Source: Nocardioides terrigena
Lineage (GTDB): Bacteria > Actinomycetota > Actinomycetes > Propionibacteriales > Nocardioidaceae
NCBI RefSeq assembly: GCF_003047265.1
Contig: NZ_PZYY01000001.1
Location: 372,001-436,000 of the forward strand
Reading direction: 5' to 3'
DNA: 64,000 nucleotides
Position numbers and translations under genes: made by a program. The notes under the pieces are model-generated. The model was not told the DNA's origin. It saw nothing but the letters and a program-made list of their open reading frames with translations, and did not search any database. Shown piece by piece: positions 51,631 through 59,160 of this stretch; the first letter of the stretch is position 1; each line of letters starts with the position of its first letter.

Positions 51631-52664
51631 TGCCGCTGCTCGACGTGAAGACCTCGATCGACCTCACCAAGCTGATGATCTTCATCCTGGTGACGACGCT
51701 GGCCACCGCCGTGCTCGTGGTCACCATCGGCAACCTCACCTTCGGTGCGACCCGCGCCTACAGGGCCGAGTTCGTCAACGCCACCGGCGTGGTCAAGGGC
51801 GACGACATCCGGGTCGCCGGGGTCAAGGTCGGCGTGGTCAAGGACATCGAGATCGTGGACCGCACCCGGGCGATGGTGAGCTTCACCGTCGACGAGGACA
51901 CCGCCGTCACGGGCGGCACCTTCGCGACCATCCGCTACCGCAACCTCGTCGGCCAGCGCTACATCGCCCTCACCCAGGAGATCGGCGACACCGCCCGGCT
52001 GCCCGACAACGCGACGATCCCGGTCGACCGCACCAAGCCGGCGCTGGACCTCACCGTCCTCTTCAACGGCTTCAAGCCGCTGTTCCAGGCGCTCTCGCCG
52101 ACCGACATCAACCAGCTGTCCTACGAGATCGTGCAGGTCTTCCAGGGCGAGAGCGGCACCCTCGAGGGGCTCCTCCAGCACACGGCGTCGGTGACGTCGA
52201 CCCTCGCCGACCGCGACGAGGTGATCAGCGACCTCATCGAGAACCTCAACCAGGTGCTGGTCCACATCGGCGACCGCGACGAGCAGCTGTCCCGGCTGAT
52301 CGGCTCGTTCCGCACCCTCATCGGGGGGCTCAAGGACGACCGGCAGGCCATCCTCGGCTCCCTGCAGGAGATCTCCGACCTGTCGGTCGAGACCTCCAGC
52401 CTGCTCTCCGGCATCCGCAAGCCCTTCGTCAAGGACATCAAGGAGCTGCGGACCGTCGCCGGCAACATCGACAAGAACAAGGCCGAGCTCGACCGGGCGC
52501 TCCAGGTGCTGCCCATCAAGCTGGAGAAGGTCGGCCGCACCGCGATCTACGGCTCGTGGTTCAACTTCTACCTCTGCGAGTTCCAGGGCCGCGTCAAGCT
52601 GCCCGGCAACCTCAACGTCCCGGTCTCCTACCAGCCGGGCTCCGACAGGTGTGATCTCGGATGA
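51630..52664 (+). CDS. MCE family protein, second (MceB position)
   Basis: 344 residues; membrane anchor (LMIFILVTTLATAVLVVTI), MCE domain (YRAEFVNATGVVKGDDIRVAGVKVGVVKDIEI, ATIRYRNLVGQRYIALTQ) and a helical tail. The ATG overlaps the preceding stop by 1 base (TGATG). In-frame sequence upstream belongs to the previous gene's shadow and is not part of the protein. Confidence 0.92.
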   Translation: MPLLDVKTSIDLTKLMIFILVTTLATAVLVVTIGNLTFGATRAYRAEFVNATGVVKGDDIRVAGVKVGVVKDIEIVDRTRAMVSFTVDEDTAVTGGTFATIRYRNLVGQRYIALTQEIGDTARLPDNATIPVDRTKPALDLTVLFNGFKPLFQALSPTDINQLSYEIVQVFQGESGTLEGLLQHTASVTSTLADRDEVISDLIENLNQVLVHIGDRDEQLSRLIGSFRTLIGGLKDDRQAILGSLQEISDLSVETSSLLSGIRKPFVKDIKELRTVAGNIDKNKAELDRALQVLPIKLEKVGRTAIYGSWFNFYLCEFQGRVKLPGNLNVPVSYQPGSDRCDLG

Positions 52665-53623
52665 AACCCTTCCGCGAGCGCAACCCCGTGGTCATCGGGT
52701 TCGTCAGCCTCCTCGCGCTGGGGCTGGTGCTCACCGCAGCCCTGCGCGCCGACGACCTGCCGCTCATCGGCGGCGGCGACACCTATCGCGCCGCCTTCAC
52801 CGAGTCCGGCGGGCTCAAGAAGGGCGACGAGGTGCGGATCGCCGGCGTCCGGGTCGGCAAGGTCGACGAGGTCGCCCTCGACGACGGCCTGGTCGTCGCC
52901 ACCTTCAAGGTCGACTCGGACGAGGCGTTCGGTCCGGAGACCCGGGCCGCGATCAAGGTCAAGACCTTGCTCGGGGCGATGTACCTCGCCCTCGAGCCCG
53001 CCGGCGGCGGCAGGCTCGAGGAGGGCTCGACCATCCCGGTCGAGCGCACGTCCTCGCCGTACGACGTCGTGGACGCCTTCGAGGGCCTGGCCGACACCAC
53101 CGACAGGATCGACACCGACCAGCTCGCCGGCGCCCTGACCACGCTCGCCGACCTGACCCGCAACACCCCCGAGGAGTTCCGCTCGGCGCTCGACGGGGTC
53201 ACCCGGCTCTCGGCCAACGTCGCCGCCAAGGACCAGCAGATCAACGAGCTGCTGGTCAACCTCGACAAGGTGGCCGGTGTGCTCGACGAGCGCGACGAGG
53301 ACATCATCGCCCTGATGCGCGACGCCGACGTGCTCTTCCGCGCGCTGGTGGGCCGGCGCGAGGCGATCCACAACCTCCTCGAGTCGACCTCGACCCTGTC
53401 GCGCGAGCTCACGCTGCTGGTCCGCCAGAGCCGCGACGACCTCAAGCCCGCCCTGACGAACCTGGAGAACGTCGTCGCCGTGCTCAACAAGAACGAGGAC
53501 AACCTCGACAACAGCCTGCGGCTGATGGCGCCGTTCTACCGGGTCTTCGCCAGCACGCTCGGCACCGGCCCGTGGTTCGACACCTACATCCAGAACCTGC
53601 CTCCGGCACCGCAGGTGGGCTGA
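52661..53623 (+). CDS. MCE family protein, third (MceC position)
   Basis: 320 residues with anchor (VVIGFVSLLALGLVLTAALRA), MCE domain (YRAAFTESGGLKKGDEVRIAGVRVGKVDEVAL, AAIKVKTLLGAMYLALEP) and helical region with coiled-coil character (VAAKDQQINELLVNLDKVAGVLDERDEDI). It overlaps the preceding gene by 4 bases (ATGA). Confidence 0.92.
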   Translation: MKPFRERNPVVIGFVSLLALGLVLTAALRADDLPLIGGGDTYRAAFTESGGLKKGDEVRIAGVRVGKVDEVALDDGLVVATFKVDSDEAFGPETRAAIKVKTLLGAMYLALEPAGGGRLEEGSTIPVERTSSPYDVVDAFEGLADTTDRIDTDQLAGALTTLADLTRNTPEEFRSALDGVTRLSANVAAKDQQINELLVNLDKVAGVLDERDEDIIALMRDADVLFRALVGRREAIHNLLESTSTLSRELTLLVRQSRDDLKPALTNLENVVAVLNKNEDNLDNSLRLMAPFYRVFASTLGTGPWFDTYIQNLPPAPQVG

Positions 53624-53624
53624 C

Positions 53625-54764
53625 ATGGAGACCCTGAGGAAGCTCGCCGTCCCGCTCGTCGTCATCGCCCTGGTGACCGCGGCGGCCATCACGATGTTCA
53701 CCGGCTCCGACTCCAAGCGGCTGGTCGCCCACTTCCCCCGGACGATCTCGGTCTACGAGGGCAGCGAGGTGCGCGTCCTCGGCGTGCCGATCGGCGCCGT
53801 CGAGTCGGTCGAGCCCTCGGGGACCGACGTCGTGGTGACCATGACCTACGACAGCGAGGTCCAGCTGCCCGCCGACGCCAAGGCCGCGATCGTGGCGCCG
53901 TCGATCGTCGGCGACCGCTACGTGCAGGTCACCCCCGTCTACACCGGCGGCGAGGTGCTGGCCGACGGCGTCGCGCTCCCGGTCGAGCAGACTGCGGTGC
54001 CCCTCGAGCTCGACCAGATCTACGAGAGCCTCGACACCCTCAACGTCGCGCTCGGCCCCAACGGTGCCAACCGCAACGGAGCGCTCTCCGACCTGCTCGC
54101 GGTCACGGCCGACAACTTCGACGGCCAGGGCGCCGACCTGCGCTCCACCCTGGGCAACTTCGCCAGGCTCACCACCACCCTGGACAACAACAAGGAGGAG
54201 CTGTTCGGCAGCGCCGAGCAGCTCGGCAAGTTCATCAGCACCCTCGCCGAGAACGACCAGACCGTCCGCAGCTTCAACCAGTCGCTGTCCGACGTCTCCG
54301 GCCTGCTCGAGGGCGAGAAGGAGGAGCTCTCGGCCTCCCTGCGCAACCTGTCGGTCGCGCTCACCGAGGTGTCGTCGTTCGTCAAGGACAACCGCGAGGT
54401 CCTGGGCCGCAACATCTCGGGGCTCAACCGGGTGTCCAAGGTGCTGGTCAAGCAGCGCGACGCGCTGGACGAGATCCTGAAGGTCGGGCCGCTCGCGCTC
54501 AACAACCTCGCCCTGACCTACAACCCGCAGGCCGGCACCCTCGACACCCGAGCCAACATCGGCGAGCTCCTCGGCCAGATCGAGGCCGACCCCGCGACGT
54601 ACCTCTGCGGGCTCACCAGCCAGGTCAAGGGCGCCGGCGGTGTGTGCGACACGATCCAGCAGGTGCTCCCGCGCGCGGGCAAGCTCCCGAAGGGGCCCGT
54701 CCCGGCCCGGCCGGACCAGCAGTTCGACCCGACCCTCGGCGGTCTCGTGGAGGTGTCGCGATGA
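53625..54764 (+). CDS. MCE family protein, fourth (MceD position)
   Basis: 379 residues; anchor (LAVPLVVIALVTAAAITMFTG), MCE domain (VAHFPRTISVYEGSEVRVLGVPIGAVESVEPSG, AAIVAPSIVGDRYVQVTPVY), then a long helical part and a C-terminal segment with two Cys (LCGLTSQVKGAGGVC). It starts 1 base after the preceding stop and overlaps the next gene by 4 bases. Confidence 0.92.
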   Translation: METLRKLAVPLVVIALVTAAAITMFTGSDSKRLVAHFPRTISVYEGSEVRVLGVPIGAVESVEPSGTDVVVTMTYDSEVQLPADAKAAIVAPSIVGDRYVQVTPVYTGGEVLADGVALPVEQTAVPLELDQIYESLDTLNVALGPNGANRNGALSDLLAVTADNFDGQGADLRSTLGNFARLTTTLDNNKEELFGSAEQLGKFISTLAENDQTVRSFNQSLSDVSGLLEGEKEELSASLRNLSVALTEVSSFVKDNREVLGRNISGLNRVSKVLVKQRDALDEILKVGPLALNNLALTYNPQAGTLDTRANIGELLGQIEADPATYLCGLTSQVKGAGGVCDTIQQVLPRAGKLPKGPVPARPDQQFDPTLGGLVEVSR

Positions 54765-56170
54765 AGCGCGTCAAGGCCGTGGTGCTGCTCCTGCTGACCG
54801 CGCTGACCCTGTCGGCGTGCGACTTCGACGTCTACGAGCTGCCGCTGCCCGGTGGCCCGGACGTCGGCTCCGACCCGATGACGGTGCGGGTGCACTTCGT
54901 CGACGTGCTCGACCTGGTGCCCAAGTCGACCGTCAAGGTCAACGACGTCACCGTCGGGCAGGTGACCGGCGTGTCCCTCGACGGCTACTCCGCCGTGGTC
55001 GAGCTGGAGATGCGCGGCGACGTCGAGCTGCCCGACAACGCGGTCGCCGAGATCCGCCAGACCAGCCTGCTCGGCGAGAAGTTCGTCTCGCTCGCGGCGC
55101 CCACCGAGGCCCCCAGCGACAACCGCCTCCAGAGCGGGGACGAGATCCCGCTGGAGCGCACCGGCCGCAACCCGGAGGTCGAGGAGGTGCTCGGCGCGCT
55201 GAGCCTGCTGCTCAACGGCGGTGGCGTCGCGCAGCTCAAGACGATCACCCAGGAGCTCAACCTCGCCCTCGAGGGGCGCGAGGGGACGGCCCGGTCGGTG
55301 CTGCGCCAGGTCCGCGACTTCATGCAGCAGCTCGACGACAACAAGGGCGACATCGTCGACGCGATCGAGAAGCTCAACCGGCTGGCCCTCAGCGTCCGCG
55401 AGGAGCAGCCGACGATCGACGCCGCGCTCGAGGAGCTGCCCAGCGCGCTCGACTCGATCGACCGCCAGCGCGAGGACCTCGTGGCGATGCTGGAGTCGCT
55501 CGAGGACCTCAGCTCGGTCGGGGTCCGGGTGATCCGCGCGTCGAAGGAGGCCACCATCGACTCGCTCGAGGCGCTCGACCCGGTGCTGACCCAGCTCGCG
55601 GCGTCGGGGGACGACTTCACCAAGGCGTTCCACGTGTTTCTGACCTACCCGTTCGTCGACGAGGTCGTCGGCCGTGACCCGCAGGTGGCCCGCAACCTGC
55701 ACATGGGCGACTACACCAACCTGTCGGTGACCCTCGAGATCGACCTCTCGCAGGGCACGACCGGGCTCCCCACGCTGCCCACCAACCTGCCCACGCAGGT
55801 CGACCCGACCGTGATCGTCAACAACGTCCTGGACTGCCTGGCCAGCGGTGACCTCACCAGCGCCGCCTGCGAGAAGGTCCTCGCGACACCCACCGACCTG
55901 CTCAAGCTGCAGCAGGAGTGCCGCGAGGAGCGCAACAAGGACAAGGACGTGTGCCGCGAGATCAACCAGCTGCCCAACCTGCCGCTGCCCACCGAGACGA
56001 CCTCCGTCCCGGGCGTCCCGGTCCCGCTGCCGAGCCTGCCCACCGTGCCGGGCCTCGGCCGGGCCGGCACCCAGGAGCGGACCGTCCGGGGCCCGACGTA
56101 CGGAGAGCTGATGGACTCCTTCGACCCGGCCCTCGTGAGCCTGCTCGTCCCGGGGATGGTGCTGCGATGA
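54761..56170 (+). CDS. MCE family lipoprotein, fifth (MceE position)
   Basis: 469 residues. Unlike the other five it has a lipoprotein signal peptide with lipobox LTLSAC (Cys20), as the MceE-type subunit usually does. MCE domain (VRVHFVDVLDLVPKSTVKVNDVTVGQVTGVSLDG, AEIRQTSLLGEKFVSLAAP), long helical region, then a Cys-rich and Pro-rich C-terminus (LDCLASGDLTSAACEKVL, PVPLPSLPTVPGLGR). ATG overlaps the previous stop by 4 bases. Confidence 0.93.
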   Translation: MKRVKAVVLLLLTALTLSACDFDVYELPLPGGPDVGSDPMTVRVHFVDVLDLVPKSTVKVNDVTVGQVTGVSLDGYSAVVELEMRGDVELPDNAVAEIRQTSLLGEKFVSLAAPTEAPSDNRLQSGDEIPLERTGRNPEVEEVLGALSLLLNGGGVAQLKTITQELNLALEGREGTARSVLRQVRDFMQQLDDNKGDIVDAIEKLNRLALSVREEQPTIDAALEELPSALDSIDRQREDLVAMLESLEDLSSVGVRVIRASKEATIDSLEALDPVLTQLAASGDDFTKAFHVFLTYPFVDEVVGRDPQVARNLHMGDYTNLSVTLEIDLSQGTTGLPTLPTNLPTQVDPTVIVNNVLDCLASGDLTSAACEKVLATPTDLLKLQQECREERNKDKDVCREINQLPNLPLPTETTSVPGVPVPLPSLPTVPGLGRAGTQERTVRGPTYGELMDSFDPALVSLLVPGMVLR

Positions 56171-57474
56171 TCACCCGCCGCACCCGCCTGCAGCTGCTGG
56201 TCTTCGCGATCATCACGCTGGTCGGCGTCAGCTACGTCGGCGCCCGCTACGCCCGCCTCGACCGCGTCTTCATCGACGACACCTACACGGTGGTCGCGCA
56301 CTTCAGGGACTCCGGCGGCGCGTTCGCCGGGGCCGAGGTGTCCTACCGCGGGGTCCGGATCGGCGAGGTGTCGGAGATGGTCCTCACCGACGAGGGCGTG
56401 GACATCCACCTCGACATCGACAAGGAGCAGGACCGGATCCCCGCCGACAGCCTCGCGCTGGTCGGCAACCGGTCCGCGGTGGGGGAGCAGTACGTCGAGC
56501 TCCAGCCGCAGGTCGACGGCGGACCGTTCCTCGAGGACCGCTCGCAGATCGACGCGGACCGCACCAGCACCCCGATCCAGACCGACACGCTGCTGACCAA
56601 CCTGTCCGACACCGTGCGCAGCGTGGACGAGCGGGACCTCCAGACCGTCACCACCGAGTTCGGAGCGGCCTTCGGCGGGGCGGGTCAGGACCTCCAGACG
56701 ATCATCGACTCCGGGAGCGCGTTCATCAACGCCGCCGACGCCAACTTCGAGATCACCACCAAGCTGATCCGGGACGGCAACACCGTGCTCAACGGCCAGA
56801 TCGCCTCGGAGAGCGCGCTGCGATCGTTCGCCCGGGACCTCAGCACGTTCTCCACCTCGCTGGCCGGCTCCGACGAGGACCTCCGCTCGGTCATCGACAA
56901 CGGCAGCGCGACCGCGACCCAGCTGCGCACCTTCATCGAGGACAACGAGGTCGAGCTCGGCGAGCTCCTCAACAACCTGGTCACCACCGGCGAGGTCGTC
57001 GTCGAGAACATCGCCGGCGTCGAGCAGCTCCTGGTCATCTACCCGTACGTCGTCGAGGGCGGCTTCACCGTCGTGTCGAGGACCCCCTCGACCGGCAACT
57101 ACGACGCCCACTTCGGCATGGTGCTCACCACGGAGCCGCACGTGTGCACCCGCGGCTACGAGGGCACCGACCGGCGGCCCCCGCAGGACGGGGAGAACCG
57201 ACCCATGAACGAGGCCGCCCGCTGCACCGAGCCGGCGTCCGAGTCCAACGCCCGCGGCGGCCAGCACGCCCCGCGCGCCGGCGCGTCGTACGCCCCGCGC
57301 GCCGCGGCGTCGTACGACCCGCCCGTCGCCGCCTTCGACCCCGGGACCGGTGAGCTGGTCTGGGGCGAGGCCGAGGCACGCAGGCTGGAGTCGCGCTCGA
57401 GCGCGGCCCCGGCCACCCTAGGAAAGGAGTCGTGGAAGTGGTTGTTCCTCCAGCCCCTCATGACGCAGCAGTGA
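56167..57474 (+). CDS. MCE family protein, sixth (MceF position)
   Basis: 435 residues; anchor (LLVFAIITLVGVSYVGARYA), MCE domain (VVAHFRDSGGAFAGAEVSYRGVRIGEVSEMVL, ALVGNRSAVGEQYVELQP), helical region and a Cys-containing C-terminus. The last 70 residues are low-complexity with Ala/Arg/Pro repeats (APRAGASYAPRAAASY). The 3' end carries an internal AAGGAG that serves the next gene. ATG overlaps the previous stop by 4 bases. Confidence 0.92.
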   Translation: MITRRTRLQLLVFAIITLVGVSYVGARYARLDRVFIDDTYTVVAHFRDSGGAFAGAEVSYRGVRIGEVSEMVLTDEGVDIHLDIDKEQDRIPADSLALVGNRSAVGEQYVELQPQVDGGPFLEDRSQIDADRTSTPIQTDTLLTNLSDTVRSVDERDLQTVTTEFGAAFGGAGQDLQTIIDSGSAFINAADANFEITTKLIRDGNTVLNGQIASESALRSFARDLSTFSTSLAGSDEDLRSVIDNGSATATQLRTFIEDNEVELGELLNNLVTTGEVVVENIAGVEQLLVIYPYVVEGGFTVVSRTPSTGNYDAHFGMVLTTEPHVCTRGYEGTDRRPPQDGENRPMNEAARCTEPASESNARGGQHAPRAGASYAPRAAASYDPPVAAFDPGTGELVWGEAEARRLESRSSAAPATLGKESWKWLFLQPLMTQQ

Positions 57475-58058
57475 CGAGCCCGACCACCACCCCGACGCAC
57501 CCGGCCCGGTTCCGCACCGTGCTGCTCGCCGTCCTGGTGGCGCTCGCCGTGGCGGCAGCCGGCCTCCTCGCGTGGGTGCTCCTCGCGCGCGGCGGCGACG
57601 GCGACGACGTCCGGTCCTCCCGCGAGGAGGTCATGGCACAGAGCGAGCAGTTCATGCTGCGGATGGGCACCTACGGACCCGCCCTGCTCGACGAGCAGGG
57701 CGCCATGCCGGAGTACCGCGAGCGCGTCAAGGGCGTCATCACCGACAAGTTCGCTGCGTCCTTCGACTCCGAGGCCGGCACCGCCGAGCAGCTGGTGGCA
57801 CAGGCCGGGGTCGACCGGACCGCCGACGTCTTCGCCACCGGCGTCTCCAGCATCGACCAGGACTCGGCCCGCACTCTCGTCGCCGGCACCTTCAGCGACT
57901 CCTACGAGGTCAAGGGCGAGACGGTCGAGCAGGAGCCGATCCCGTTCCGCATCGAGGTCACCCTGGTCAAGGTCGGCGGCGAGTGGCGCGTCGACGACTT
58001 CGACCCGGTGACGACCGACGAGGCCGCCCCGACCGAGCCCGAGGGGGCGCAGCGATGA
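57438..58058 (+). CDS. Mce-associated membrane protein
   Basis: 206 residues: short cytoplasmic N-terminus, one membrane helix (TVLLAVLVALAVAAAGLLAWVLLA) and an extracytoplasmic NTF2-like domain ending EVTLVKVGGEWRVDDFDPV, as in mycobacterial Mas/Mam proteins that stabilise Mce complexes. Start options: GTG 57438 with AAGGAG 8 bases upstream (used here, overlapping mceF by 37 bases), GTG 57432, or GTG 57471 with the usual 4-base overlap. It ends in a 4-base overlap with the next gene. Confidence 0.85.
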   Translation: MVVPPAPHDAAVTSPTTTPTHPARFRTVLLAVLVALAVAAAGLLAWVLLARGGDGDDVRSSREEVMAQSEQFMLRMGTYGPALLDEQGAMPEYRERVKGVITDKFAASFDSEAGTAEQLVAQAGVDRTADVFATGVSSIDQDSARTLVAGTFSDSYEVKGETVEQEPIPFRIEVTLVKVGGEWRVDDFDPVTTDEAAPTEPEGAQR

Positions 58059-58882
58059 CCGACACCCAGTCCTCGACCCGGAGCCCCAGCTGGTACGACG
58101 TCCTGGACGTCGACCGTGCCGCCTCCGCCGACGAGGTGCGCGCGGCCTGGCGCGCGAGCATCGCCGACCTCGAGTCCGGCTCGCGGCGCTTCGCCTCGCT
58201 CAACGCGGCGGCCGAGGTGCTCCTCGATCCGCGGCGGCGAGCGGCGTACGACGCGACGCTGGCCGAGCCCGAGACGGATGCCTCGAACGAGACCGAGCCG
58301 CCGGCATCGCCGGTCGAGGAAGGCCGCCTCGCGCCCCCGCTGGTGGAGGAGGGCCCCCGGGGTGCCGCTCCTGAGACTGCGGCCCCCGCAGGCCGCGGCG
58401 TCCCCACCTGGCTGCTGGCCGTGGCCGGGCTGGTGCTCGTCGCGCTGGTCGCCGGGTGCGCCTGGGCGTGGCAGTCCACCTCGGGGGAGACGGAGGAGGA
58501 GGCGACCCGGGCGGCCCAGGCTGCGGCGGAGCGCGCGATCGTGCCGGTCCTCTCCTACGGCTTCGAGACGCTGGAGGAGGACCAGGCCCGCGCGCAGGGC
58601 TACCTCACGTCCGACTACCGCGAGGACTACGACCAGCTCTTCGCGGTCATCTCCGACAACGCGCCGCAGACCCAGACCACCGTCGACGCCGAGGTGGTGG
58701 CGTCGGGGATCGTGCGCTCGGGCGTGGACCGCGTCGACGTGCTCGTCTTCGTCGACCGGCCCACGACCAACAAGATCACCCCGGAGCCGGAGACCTACAA
58801 GGACCAGGTCACCGTGACCATGCAGAAGGTCGGCGACGAGTGGCTGGTCGACAACCTGGTCACCTCGCCGGCGCAGGGCTGA
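58055..58882 (+). CDS. J-like domain fused to Mce-associated membrane domain
   Basis: 275 residues. Residues 12-70 resemble a DnaJ J-domain (SWYDVLDVDRAASADEVRAAWRASIADL and FASLNAAAEVLLDPRRRAAYDATL), but the HPD tripeptide needed to stimulate Hsp70 is absent and the loop is shortened. A Pro/Glu-rich linker leads to one membrane helix (about 118-139) and an extracytoplasmic domain like that of the preceding Mce-associated protein (VTVTMQKVGDEWLVDNLV). The J-like part faces the cytoplasm. Role is unknown; it may dock the ATPase or another cytoplasmic partner to the Mce complex. It is the last gene of the operon. Confidence 0.82.
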   Translation: MTDTQSSTRSPSWYDVLDVDRAASADEVRAAWRASIADLESGSRRFASLNAAAEVLLDPRRRAAYDATLAEPETDASNETEPPASPVEEGRLAPPLVEEGPRGAAPETAAPAGRGVPTWLLAVAGLVLVALVAGCAWAWQSTSGETEEEATRAAQAAAERAIVPVLSYGFETLEEDQARAQGYLTSDYREDYDQLFAVISDNAPQTQTTVDAEVVASGIVRSGVDRVDVLVFVDRPTTNKITPEPETYKDQVTVTMQKVGDEWLVDNLVTSPAQG

Positions 58883-58887
58883 CGGGG

Positions 58888-58926
58888 CCGGACCGGGGCA
58901 CCCGGGAGGGTGGCGGTGCGGTCCGG
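58888..58926 (+). terminator. Candidate terminator of the mce operon
   Basis: Stem CCGGACC/GGTCCGG with an inner GCACC/GGTGC stem and a small bulge, starting 6 bases after the last mce stop and ending 15 bases before the upstream rpoB promoter candidate. Confidence 0.5.
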
Positions 58927-58940
58927 AGGCGGGTCGGTGC

Positions 58941-58969
58941 TTGACCTGTCCCCGGTCGGGGGTCATCAT
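58941..58969 (+). promoter_or_regulatory. Upstream rpoB promoter candidate
   Basis: TTGACC-N17-CATCAT: a near-consensus -35 with ideal spacing and a moderate -10, about 190 bases before the rpoB start. Confidence 0.5.
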
Positions 58970-59028
58970 CGTCGGCAACGCGTGAGCGAACGGCCAGCAC
59001 GACGAGTGCGGAGCCATCGACCCCGCCT

Positions 59029-59057
59029 TTGAAGCGAGCCCTGTGTTGCGGTAGCCT
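59029..59057 (+). promoter_or_regulatory. Main rpoB promoter
   Basis: TTGAAG-N17-TAGCCT, ideal spacing. The predicted start near 59064 leaves a leader of about 97 bases. The TTG of the -35 also begins an open frame in phase with rpoB, which would be a false start. Confidence 0.65.
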
Positions 59058-59160
59058 GTCACTTTGCGCCTGCCCTCATATGCCCTTCACCCTGTCAGGA
59101 CGGGTGTCGCGGTGGTCGGTTGGCGATCTCTTGGATCACGATCCTTCGAAGGACACCCTC

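Noticed and set aside
59029..59160. Longer rpoB N-terminus starting at TTG 59029
   Set aside because: That TTG is part of the -35 hexamer of a well-formed promoter, so the codon would precede the transcript start.
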